A stretch of 47,567 bases of DNA from Bacillota bacterium. GTDB taxonomy: Bacteria > Bacillota > Sulfobacillia > Sulfobacillales > JAIMBI01. The translations under genes were made by a program, and so were the position numbers. The stretch is from assembly GCA_021818685.1 (NCBI GenBank), contig JAKATP010000009.1:1-47567 (forward strand), written 5' to 3'. Positions 41,475 through 47,567 of the stretch are shown here, piece by piece. The notes beneath the pieces were generated by a model, which saw nothing but the letters and a program-made list of their open reading frames with translations, ran no database searches and was not told where the DNA came from. Each line of letters opens with the position of its first letter. Positions within the stretch are counted from its first letter, which is position 1.

Positions 41475-41504
41475 ATCATAGGAACTCCTTCCCCTGGGGG
41501 ACAA
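41475..41504 (-). promoter_or_regulatory. Promoter of the dcw cluster
   Basis: TTGTCC (41504-41499), an 18-base spacer and TATGAT (41480-41475). The -10 has five of six consensus bases. Predicted start near 41468 puts the MraZ boxes at about +6 to +30, where bound MraZ would block initiation or early elongation. Confidence 0.6.
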
Positions 41505-41623
41505 GTATTAGGAGGCAAATACGAGGACGGACCTAAGCGGCAACCGGTCATCCCCGCCCGGACGCGGCTGGATTCTGGACTCCGGTGGCGGCGTTATGTC
41601 AGGCTGGACAGGGGGTGCGGTGT

Positions 41624-42757
41624 ATGGATACGCGATCGGACCGCTTCATGTCTGAGCCCTTCGAACGGGTGCGCCTGGTTGACCGATCGGTCTCCGCCTC
41701 CCACCGCCCCGCGGACCTCGAGACCGCCGCTCAGGTCCTGCTCGACGCGCGCCGGATCGCGGTCATGACCCACGTACGAACGGACGGGGACGGATTGAGC
41801 GCCTGGGCACTGGCCTCGGCTTTGAAGAAGCTGGCAAAGCAGGTGCAGGTCTTTGCCGATGCGCCGTCGGAGCTGTCGTGGCTGCGGCCGGACGACCCCG
41901 ACCTTGTCGACGCCGGCCGCCTCGACCCGGATGCGGCCATCGTGACCCTCGATTGTGCGAACTACGCCAGGAATGCCTGGCCGTCTCCGGAGCGTGAGGA
42001 GGTCTTGGCGCTCCTTCGTGAGTTTGGCGGCGAGGGAAACGTGCCGCTCGCCCGTTATGATGCCGTGCGGCCGGTGACGCTCGTCATCGACCACCACATC
42101 ACGAACCGTGCCTACGGCCTGTGGAATTGGATCGAGCCTGACCGGGCCGCCGTCGCGGAAATGGTGCTGGAGCTGATTTTGGTCCTCCAGGAGCTCAGCG
42201 GTCGCGACGACCTGGTCGATAGTGCCATCGCCCGGTGGCTTATGGCCGGGATCGTGACCAGCACAGACTGGTTTCGCCATCACACCGATGCACGTATCTG
42301 GCGTGCGGCCGCCTGGCTCGAACAGACGGGCGGGGTGGATCAGAAGGCCAAAGCGGAACTGGCCTTCAACCTGACTGCGGTAAGTCCGGGCTACTTCCGC
42401 CTGAGCGGCGCGCTCCGCCACCTGACGCGGATACGGGCCGGAGTCGCTTCGGTGCGGGTCTCGCGCTCGCTTCTCGAACGTTACGGGGTGACAGATGATG
42501 AGGCAGCGCGCTTTATCGACGACATGACCGCCCTGCCGGCGCAGATGTACGTATTGTTGGTGGAATTAGCCGATGGCAGCATCCGTGCGCGTCTGCGTGG
42601 CCGGGAACGGCGCGTGGACACGATCGCGCAGGCCTTCGGGGGCGGCGGGCACGAGTATGCCAGCGGCACTATCCTGCCGAATCGGACGACGGCCCGCCGC
42701 CTTGTGCGGGCAGCGGAAGCATCGACGAACGGGGAAGGCCTGCCGCGTGTTCGTTGA
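41624..42757 (+). CDS. DHH/DHHA1 phosphoesterase (NrnA-like nanoRNase/pAp phosphatase)
   Basis: Members degrade short RNA, pAp or cyclic dinucleotide products. ATG 41624 follows GGGGGTG and gives 377 residues. Mn-binding motifs: THVRTDGDGLSAWALA (first motif; NrnA usually has HxNPDGDxxGS), IVTLDCANYARN, and VIDHHITNRAYGLWNW (the DHH motif). The C-terminal DHHA1 domain has the RNA-binding glycine loop AFGGGGHEYASGTILP. The family call is firm; the substrate is not, as the first motif departs from the norm. It is transcribed divergently from mraZ, with about 195 bases between the two starts, and its stop codon overlaps the tRNA promoter. Confidence 0.85.
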   Translation: MDTRSDRFMSEPFERVRLVDRSVSASHRPADLETAAQVLLDARRIAVMTHVRTDGDGLSAWALASALKKLAKQVQVFADAPSELSWLRPDDPDLVDAGRLDPDAAIVTLDCANYARNAWPSPEREEVLALLREFGGEGNVPLARYDAVRPVTLVIDHHITNRAYGLWNWIEPDRAAVAEMVLELILVLQELSGRDDLVDSAIARWLMAGIVTSTDWFRHHTDARIWRAAAWLEQTGGVDQKAKAELAFNLTAVSPGYFRLSGALRHLTRIRAGVASVRVSRSLLERYGVTDDEAARFIDDMTALPAQMYVLLVELADGSIRARLRGRERRVDTIAQAFGGGGHEYASGTILPNRTTARRLVRAAEASTNGEGLPRVR

Positions 42758-42783
42758 CACCACCATTTTCGGGGACTTACAAT
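42754..42783 (+). promoter_or_regulatory. Promoter of tRNA-Ala
   Basis: Perfect TTGACA (42754-42759), 18-base spacer, and TACAAT (42778-42783). It lies across the end of the DHH gene and about 30 bases before the tRNA. One of the best sigma-A matches in the window, as expected for a stable RNA gene. Confidence 0.75.
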
Positions 42784-42813
42784 AATGCGCACGCGCGCTC
42801 GTTCGCGCGACGT

Positions 42814-42889
<76 letters not shown>

Positions 42890-42929
42890 TTATTATTTTC
42901 ATCGTGGGCCGGCCGGCGAACCCGGGCTG

Positions 42930-44348
42930 TTACAGTCGGGTCGGTACCCGACGTGCCACGCCCTCTGCTTCCGCAGCACGCGCCACCGCCGACGCCACCG
43001 CGTCCACGACCCGGCGATTGAAGACACTCGGAATAATGTAGTCGAACGCGAGCTCATCCGGCTCCACCACCTGAGCGAGCGCCCGCGCCGCCGCGAGCTT
43101 CATCCCGGTCGTCACCGAGCGCGCCCGCGTGTCCAGGACCCCGCGAAACAGGCCCGGAAAAATCAGCACGTTATTGACCTGGTTGGGGTAGTCCGAACGT
43201 CCGGTGGCCACGACCCGTGCAAATGCATGCGCACCATCCGGGTCGACCTCGGGGACGGGATTCGCCATGGCGAACACGATGGGATCGTGCGCCATCACCT
43301 TCAGGTCTTCGGGCTCCAGGACGTGGCCCGTAGAGAGGCCGATAAAGACGTCGGCGTCCACCAGCACCTCTTTCAGGCTCCCTACCCGATTCGCCGGATT
43401 CGTCATGCGCGCATAGCGCGTCCACGAGGGGCGGTCGGGATATTCTTGTCCGTGCGGTATGGCTCCCTCCTTGTCGCACCCCACGATGTCCGTGATGCCT
43501 GCGGCCAAGAGCAGCTCGGTCGTGGCGGTTCCTGCCGCACCCACGCCCGACACGACAACCCGTAGGCCCTGCAGGTCCTTACCCACGACCCGGGCCGCAT
43601 TGATGAGCGCGGCCAGGATGACCGCCGCGGTCCCATGCTGGTCGTCGTGGAACACCGGGATATCGAGCCGCTCCATGAGCCTGTGCTCCACCTCAAAGCA
43701 GCGAGGTGCCGAGATATCTTCCAGATTGATGCCGCCGAACATGGGCGCGATGCGCACGACCGTCTCGACGATCGCGTCGACATCGGTGGTATCCAGGCAG
43801 ATGGGAAACGCGTCTACCCCGGCCAACGACTTGAATAGGACCGCCTTGCCTTCCATGACCGGTATGGCCGCCAGCGGCCCCAGGTGCCCGAGTCCTAAGA
43901 TCGCGGTCCCGTCGGTCACAATCGCCACCATGTTGCGCTTGGCGGTCAACTGAAATGCTTTGGACGGATCGTCGGCGATCGCCTGCACAATCTTCGCGAC
44001 CCCTGGCGTATAGACGTGGGACAGGTCTTCCCGGTTTTTGACCTGCACACGGGGCTCAATCGCGATCTTGCCCCCGAGGTGCATGAGAAAGGTCCGGTCG
44101 GACACGTACTCCACCTCAACCCCCGGCAAGGCCCGCAGCTCGCGTTCGAGGCGACCCATCGCGTCGGCCTGGGGCAGCGTGATAGTGAGGTCGCGGACCG
44201 TCGTATCCTCCTCCGACCGCACGAGGTCGAGCGCAATCACATCTCCCCCATACCGTTCTACGGCATGCAGCAGCTGACTAAATTCTACTTGCTCCCGCTT
44301 CAACGTCATCCGAAGCACAAACTGAACACCGGGACTGGGAACTCCCAT
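42930..44348 (-). CDS. NAD(P)-dependent malic enzyme with N-terminal ACT domain
   Basis: Oxidatively decarboxylates malate to pyruvate. 472 residues, ATG 44348 after GGGAGGGAGAG. Residues about 15-95 form an ACT-type regulatory domain (FSQLLHAVERYGGDVIALDL, RDLTITLPQADAMGRLEREL). The malic domain has SHVYTPGVAKIVQAIADD, NMVAIVTDGTAILGLG, GKAVLFKSLAGVDAFPICLD and FHDDQHGTAAVILAALINAA (metal and substrate residues). The NAD-binding loop is VVVSGVGAAGTATTELLL. NAD versus NADP preference cannot be read safely. Bacillus YtsJ/MalS-type enzymes are the nearest concept. It converges with the tRNA gene, with about 40 bases between them. Confidence 0.93.
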   Translation of the reverse strand: MGVPSPGVQFVLRMTLKREQVEFSQLLHAVERYGGDVIALDLVRSEEDTTVRDLTITLPQADAMGRLERELRALPGVEVEYVSDRTFLMHLGGKIAIEPRVQVKNREDLSHVYTPGVAKIVQAIADDPSKAFQLTAKRNMVAIVTDGTAILGLGHLGPLAAIPVMEGKAVLFKSLAGVDAFPICLDTTDVDAIVETVVRIAPMFGGINLEDISAPRCFEVEHRLMERLDIPVFHDDQHGTAAVILAALINAARVVGKDLQGLRVVVSGVGAAGTATTELLLAAGITDIVGCDKEGAIPHGQEYPDRPSWTRYARMTNPANRVGSLKEVLVDADVFIGLSTGHVLEPEDLKVMAHDPIVFAMANPVPEVDPDGAHAFARVVATGRSDYPNQVNNVLIFPGLFRGVLDTRARSVTTGMKLAAARALAQVVEPDELAFDYIIPSVFNRRVVDAVASAVARAAEAEGVARRVPTRL

Positions 44349-44523
44349 TTACACGCTCTCCCTCCCGCGCACGCTCGCGAGATCGGTCTTCCTGCATTGT
44401 ACCAACACCGTTCGAGCCCTGGCTCGGCGATTCACCGCTTTCGAACACATCCACTTGCGTCTTCGGGAGCCCCGTGTTACCGTGATGGAACATTAGTTCT
44501 ATATCGAAGAGGAGGTCGTCACC

Positions 44524-44736
44524 GTGGCGGATCTGATTAGGCTGGACCGCCTTCGCGCCCGCCGCAGCGGGCCCGTGATCCGGCTGGCCGGCCGGCATTA
44601 CCGCGTGGTCCGTCCCGAGCTAGCTCACCTGATCGCCTGGTGGCGCGAGTTGCCCGACCCACCCGCTCGCTTCCGGTGCCGACTTGACGACCGACCCACC
44701 GCGGCGGTAGTAGTACTGAGGAGCAATACGCGGTAG
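44524..44736 (+). CDS. Small basic protein of unknown function
   Basis: GTG 44524 lies 8 bases after GAGGAGG, a strong ribosome-binding site. The 70-residue product starts MADLIRLDRLRARRSGPVIR and ends DDRPTAAVVVLRSNTR. It is rich in Arg with LAHLIAWWRELPDPPARFRC in the middle; no known motif is seen. It precedes the TrmB regulator gene by 14 bases on the same strand, so it is likely the first gene of the trmB-like/folE2 operon. An imperfect palindrome, GAAC-ATTA-GTTC, lies at 44488-44499, just before its ribosome-binding site, and could be an operator. Function unknown. Confidence 0.5.
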   Translation: MADLIRLDRLRARRSGPVIRLAGRHYRVVRPELAHLIAWWRELPDPPARFRCRLDDRPTAAVVVLRSNTR

Positions 44737-44749
44737 GGAATGGTGTCGG

Positions 44750-45469
44750 TTGGGGGTTGTTGAGGAACTGCACAGACTCGGATGGACCGAATCGGAAGCG
44801 CGCGCATACGTGGTGCTGGCCGCGGCGGAATCTCCGCTGACCGGTTATGAAGTCGCCAAGCGCGCGCGACTGACGCGTCCGAACGTGTACGCAGCCCTCG
44901 AGCGCTTGGTCGAGCGCGGGGCGGCCATGCTGTCAGCGAGCGACGGACACTACGAGGCGGTCCCCTTTTCAGCAGTTGCTGCCGGATTCCTCTCATCGGC
45001 CACCGCCCGCATGCAACGGATAGCAGAAGGCCTCCCGGCCTCGGGAACCCTCTCATCGACCGTGGTCGGGGAGGGCGACGAGGCACTGTACATACAAATG
45101 CGGCGGATGCTCGCCAACGCCCGGACAGCGGTGGACGCCTACGTCAGCCGCCTGTTTTTGGAGACCCTTCGGGATGACTGGCGAGCCGTGCGCGAGCGGG
45201 GGGTGACCCTGCGCCTCATCTGTCTGTCCGGCTGTCGGACGCCCTGCCGAGATTGCCCCGATACCGTGCGACCATGGCCGGAAGCGGTGGAGCAGGACTG
45301 GCTGATGGTGGTGCGAGATGGGGAGGAAACGCTGCTCGCGACGTCGTGCAGCGGACGCCCCGCCCTGCTCCTCACGAGCCGCTCGCCGCTTCCGAGGATT
45401 TCCGATATGCTGTGCCATCTGCTCACGTTCCCATCCCCGGGCCCAAGCGAAGGGAGCCTCCTTGGATGA
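44750..45469 (+). CDS. TrmB-family transcriptional regulator with a Cys cluster
   Basis: 239 residues from TTG 44750; there is no other in-frame start nearby, and the nearest SD-like AGGGA is 11 bases away. The N-terminal winged helix reads ELHRLGWTESEARAYVVLAA, PLTGYEVAKRARLTRPNVYA and ALERLVERGA, the classic TrmB DNA-binding domain. The C-terminal part resembles the phospholipase D-like effector half of TrmB proteins (YIQMRRMLANARTAVDAYVS, WRAVRERGVTLRLICLS). Residues 158-169 read CLSGCRTPCRDC, a C-x3-C-x3-C-x2-C cluster, with further Cys at 200 and 222. Such a cluster suggests bound zinc or Fe-S, which is inference. It overlaps folE2 as ATGA, so the two are translationally coupled. Confidence 0.82.
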   Translation: MGVVEELHRLGWTESEARAYVVLAAAESPLTGYEVAKRARLTRPNVYAALERLVERGAAMLSASDGHYEAVPFSAVAAGFLSSATARMQRIAEGLPASGTLSSTVVGEGDEALYIQMRRMLANARTAVDAYVSRLFLETLRDDWRAVRERGVTLRLICLSGCRTPCRDCPDTVRPWPEAVEQDWLMVVRDGEETLLATSCSGRPALLLTSRSPLPRISDMLCHLLTFPSPGPSEGSLLG

Positions 45470-46308
45470 TCTTACCTGATACACAAAATCTCCCCGACAC
45501 CCGTGCCATCGCCATTCCTGCCGTGGGGGTCACACCGCTGGCCATGCCGCTTCGCATTGACGACGGCGGCGACATTCATCACGTGTCCGCGACCGTGGCG
45601 CTGTACACAAGCCTGGCCGGGGATCGCAAGGGCACGCACCTTTCCCGTCTGGTGGAGAGCGTGATGCCGCTGGCAGACGCCGTGCTGACCCCCCGTTCCC
45701 TCCGGGCCGTCCTCGCCGAAGCCCGGGGACGTCTCGATGCGGACGAGGCTTTTTTGGCCGTGCAGTTCCGATACGACATGAGAAAGCCCGCACCGGTAAG
45801 CGAACTGACCGGCTATGTGCCTTATGACGTCGGCCTGATTGCGCTGGATGGACCGAGCGGCGTCGAGGAGGGGCTCACTCTCAACGTGCCGATCACCACC
45901 CTGTGCCCGTGCAGCAAGGCCATCTCTCAGTACGGGGCCCATAATCAACGCGGGCGCCTGTTTATGACGGCGGCCTTGGAGGAGACCGGACGGACGTTCT
46001 CGCTGGGCGCCCGCGTCGGCGCGCTGGAGGCGTTGGGGTCGAGTCCCGTGTTCAGCCTTTTGAAGCGGACCGACGAAAAAGAGGTGACCGAGAGGGCCTA
46101 CGAAACACCGAAGTTCGTGGAGGACGTCGTGCGCGACGCCGTGCTCTGGCTCGAAGCCGAGCGCCAGTTCGGCTGGTATCGCGTCCGGGTCTCCAACGAC
46201 GAGTCCATCCATGCTCACAACGCGGTCGCGCTGTACGATTCGGCGCGGGCCCTGAAGCCCCGTCCGCGCCCAGGCTTCTATGACTATCTGGATCTCATCA
46301 GCCCATAG
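45466..46308 (+). CDS. folE2: GTP cyclohydrolase FolE2 (type IB)
   Basis: Converts GTP to dihydroneopterin triphosphate for folate synthesis (and queuosine precursors). Type IB enzymes work with metals other than zinc and are often used under zinc limitation. ATG 45466 overlaps the regulator stop; AGGGAG lies about 9 bases upstream. 280 residues with HHVSATVALYTSLAGDRKGT, GTHLSRLVESVMPL and the active-site segment VPITTLCPCSKAISQYGAHN, then QRGRLFMTAAL. The Cys in CPCS is the metal ligand. C-terminal VSNDESIHAHNAVAL is also conserved. The usual zinc-dependent folE is not in this window. Confidence 0.95.
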   Translation: MILPDTQNLPDTRAIAIPAVGVTPLAMPLRIDDGGDIHHVSATVALYTSLAGDRKGTHLSRLVESVMPLADAVLTPRSLRAVLAEARGRLDADEAFLAVQFRYDMRKPAPVSELTGYVPYDVGLIALDGPSGVEEGLTLNVPITTLCPCSKAISQYGAHNQRGRLFMTAALEETGRTFSLGARVGALEALGSSPVFSLLKRTDEKEVTERAYETPKFVEDVVRDAVLWLEAERQFGWYRVRVSNDESIHAHNAVALYDSARALKPRPRPGFYDYLDLISP

Positions 46309-46981
46309 TTCTGTCCGCCGTCGAAAGAGTGCACGCAAAAAGCTTCCTTGGGGCGGCCTTATCGGTACGGCGAAGAGGCTTCGGCGGATGGTCTCTTCGG
46401 CATCTCTGCCCGGAATGGCCCAAGGGCTTTAGCCCATGCCGGCGGACCCGCTCAGGTGTTCCGAGACCCCTGGTTTTCTTGAACCGTGTCGCGTGTCTTC
46501 ATCAAGGTGCCGGGCGGCGGCTACCGTGGCGTTTCGGCCGGGAGGAGCCGCGCGAGAGGAGCCCCCGTCGCTGGCGGTGTCCTCACCACGAGGACGATAT
46601 GACGCCAATCGTGATTGGCGGGAGCTCCCCCTACGGTGTGGATCCGCGCTCTCTAGCTCGCACGCCGGTCCGAAGTGCGGGCACGCGGCCCGGGGCATCG
46701 CGATAAGCGCCGACACCGTTGCGCGGCCCTTCCAAGCAGGTCACTACCGATCCCACGATCTTCGGATAGGTGCCTGAACCGGCACCGTCAGGGACTGGAG
46801 TACCGGGTAACAGGGGCGATCGCGGCAAACTCGCGATCATGAGGGTGTTGTCAAACGCTCTAGAATGCGACCCCGTCCTAAAGACGGCGACAGCGACGGC
46901 TCACGCCCGCACGTCCGGGGAGCCGCCAGCGCCAGTCCTGAGTTCAGGATCGCTGCCTTAACCTGAATTCTCCGTATCTTA
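46309..46981 (+). other. Non-coding stretch with several inverted repeats
   Basis: About 670 bases without a credible gene: the open frames present have no ribosome-binding sites and improbable residue composition. Inverted repeats visible are CGCCAATC-GT-GATTGGCG (46603-46620), GGTGCC-6 nt-GGCACC (46769-46786) and GATCGCG-7 nt-CGCGATC (46818-46838). None is followed by a T-run. They may be parts of an RNA leader, an unknown small RNA, or operators. Confidence 0.4.
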
Positions 46982-47010
46982 TTTAAAACACGGTGATTCA
47001 GTGCTATACT
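46982..47010 (+). promoter_or_regulatory. Extended -10 promoter of the small coiled-coil gene
   Basis: TTTAAA (46982-46987), a 17-base spacer, and TATACT (47005-47010) preceded by TGC (extended -10). The surrounding DNA is clearly AT-richer than the genes. Initiation near 47017 gives a short leader to the start at 47059. Confidence 0.65.
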
Positions 47011-47058
47011 GAGGAAGCGGGAAGGATCCCTTGACCCCCGCACCAGGAGATGAATCTG

Positions 47059-47346
47059 ATGGGAACTCGACAAGAGCGTACCGCTCAGTTAAAGGCGCAG
47101 CTGGATAGCTGGAATGCCGAATTAGATCGTTGGCAGGCCAAGGCCCAGGAATCCACCGCGGCCGCCCGGCTTCAGTATGATGAGCAAATCGCGGCGCTCC
47201 GAACGCAAGTCGATCAAGCGGCGGGAAAAATTACGACATTGCAGGCATCGGGGGACGATGCCTGGGAGACAATGCACCAGGGCGTCGATGATGCCTGGAG
47301 CAGCCTTCGAACCGCCTTTCACCGAGCGAAGTCGCAGTTCGACTAA
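47059..47346 (+). CDS. Small coiled-coil protein of the sll1863-type stress-response family
   Basis: ATG 47059 lies 9 bases after AGGAG; the ATG at 47050 touches that site and is rejected. The 95-residue protein is one long helix: MGTRQERTAQLKAQLDSWNA, ELDRWQAKAQESTAAARLQY, EQIAALRTQVDQAAGKITTL, then DDAWETMHQGVDDAWSSL and RTAFHRAKSQFD. This M-x-T-R-x-x-x-x-x-x-LKAQLDxWNAE start and DAWExxxxGVDxAWxSLxxA end are common in small proteins annotated as sll1863-family stress proteins, including those found next to ion-stress genes. The role is unknown. It has its own promoter and terminator, so it is a monocistronic gene. Confidence 0.75.
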   Translation: MGTRQERTAQLKAQLDSWNAELDRWQAKAQESTAAARLQYDEQIAALRTQVDQAAGKITTLQASGDDAWETMHQGVDDAWSSLRTAFHRAKSQFD

Positions 47347-47351
47347 GCAGC

Positions 47352-47384
47352 AATCGGGACACCGACCACGGTGTTCCGATTTTT
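47352..47384 (+). terminator. Intrinsic terminator of the coiled-coil gene
   Basis: AATCGGGACACCG and CGGTGTTCCGATT pair across a 4-base loop with one G-T wobble, followed by a run of T (GATTTTT). It starts 6 bases after the stop codon. Confidence 0.88.
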
Positions 47385-47444
47385 GGCGAGGGCCCCCTCG
47401 TCGTATTCCCTACACCCACCGCACGCCACGAGGGAACTCACCCG

Positions 47445-47567
47445 TTGGCCGCACTGAACTTGACAGACCCTCACGTCCCCTTTGTCTCGTCGCCGGCGAT
47501 GACGGACGGCGTTTTGGGCGTCCCCACGATCATGCGGTCGCCGCCCATCGCGGAGACCCGCACCGTC
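47445..47567. other. Partial coding sequence at right edge, strand unresolved
   Basis: Two readings compete because their third codon positions coincide. Plus strand: TTG 47445 opens AALNLTDPHVPFVSSPAMTD and runs to the edge, with a weak ribosome-binding site (GAGGGA). Minus strand: from the edge, TVRVSAMGGDRMIVGTPKTP then SVIAGDETKGT, stop at 47473-47471. Both are G/C-rich in third positions. Either could be part of a real gene extending beyond the window. I recognise neither. Confidence 0.3.

Noticed and set aside
42895-42930. GCCGGCCGGC palindrome between tRNA-Ala and the malic enzyme gene as a terminator
   Set aside because: It can form a hairpin but no U-tract follows in either direction; I could not support termination.
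44500-44505. TATATC as -10 of a promoter for the small gene at 44524
   Set aside because: It would place the transcription start inside the ribosome-binding site (44511-44515), so it cannot be the main promoter of a normally translated mRNA.
46329-46777. Plus-strand open frames of 110-125 codons downstream of folE2
   Set aside because: No ribosome-binding site, Arg/Pro/Ser-rich composition, and mutually overlapping frames: not credible genes.

Overview
The window is high-GC DNA from an endospore-forming, Gram-positive-type bacterium of the Bacillota. The evidence is the sporulation genes spoIIGA, sigE, sigG and spoIIR, with DivIVA and SepF, a T-box and a PyrR attenuator, all alongside the division genes. 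MurE carries the DNPR signature of meso-diaminopimelate enzymes. High GC with this gene order suggests a Sulfobacillus/Thermaerobacter-like lineage, but that placement is inference, not a database result.

Layout. (1) 1-4.6 kb is an eroded accessory region. It holds the start of an IS1634-type transposase, genes for exported proteins of unknown role, and several broken genes: an exported protein with an in-frame TGA and a frameshift, a frameshifted NYN/LabA-type nuclease gene, and smaller fragments. (2) 4.8-41.5 kb is one unbroken minus-strand series of 36 genes. Read in the direction of transcription it runs mraZ, rsmH, ftsL-like, spoVD/pbp, murE, murF, mraY, ftsW, murG, murB, murA, DUF881, sbp, ftsA, ftsZ, spoIIGA, sigE, sigG, spoIIR, ylmC, pgeF, yggS, sepF, yggT, divIVA, ileS, lspA, rluD, a small 2Fe-2S ferredoxin, then pyrR, pyrC, carA, carB, pyrK, pyrD, pyrF, pyrE. 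(3) 41.6-47.6 kb holds a DHH phosphoesterase, tRNA-Ala(CGC), a malic enzyme (minus strand), a small unknown protein, a TrmB-type regulator overlapping folE2, and a small coiled-coil protein with its own promoter and terminator.

How it works together. The series links peptidoglycan precursor synthesis, septum assembly, the sigma-E activation module of sporulation, isoleucyl-tRNA charging and pyrimidine synthesis. Stop/start overlaps of four bases (ATGA or GTGA) are frequent, which suggests translational coupling. Control points readable in the sequence are a promoter with three MraZ boxes before mraZ, an extended -10 site before the DUF881-sbp-ftsA-ftsZ block, a sigma-F/G-type promoter before sigG-spoIIR, a promoter plus T-box before ileS, and a promoter plus PyrR-binding hairpin and terminator before pyrR.

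The division cluster has no murC, murD or ftsQ/divIB here. I see no CRISPR array, toxin-antitoxin pair or obvious defence system. The most promising leads are the compact sigG-spoIIR unit behind a sigma-F-type promoter, the cysteine-rich TrmB regulator fused by overlap to the zinc-limitation enzyme FolE2, and the pyr attenuator whose U-tract touches the pyrR start codon.
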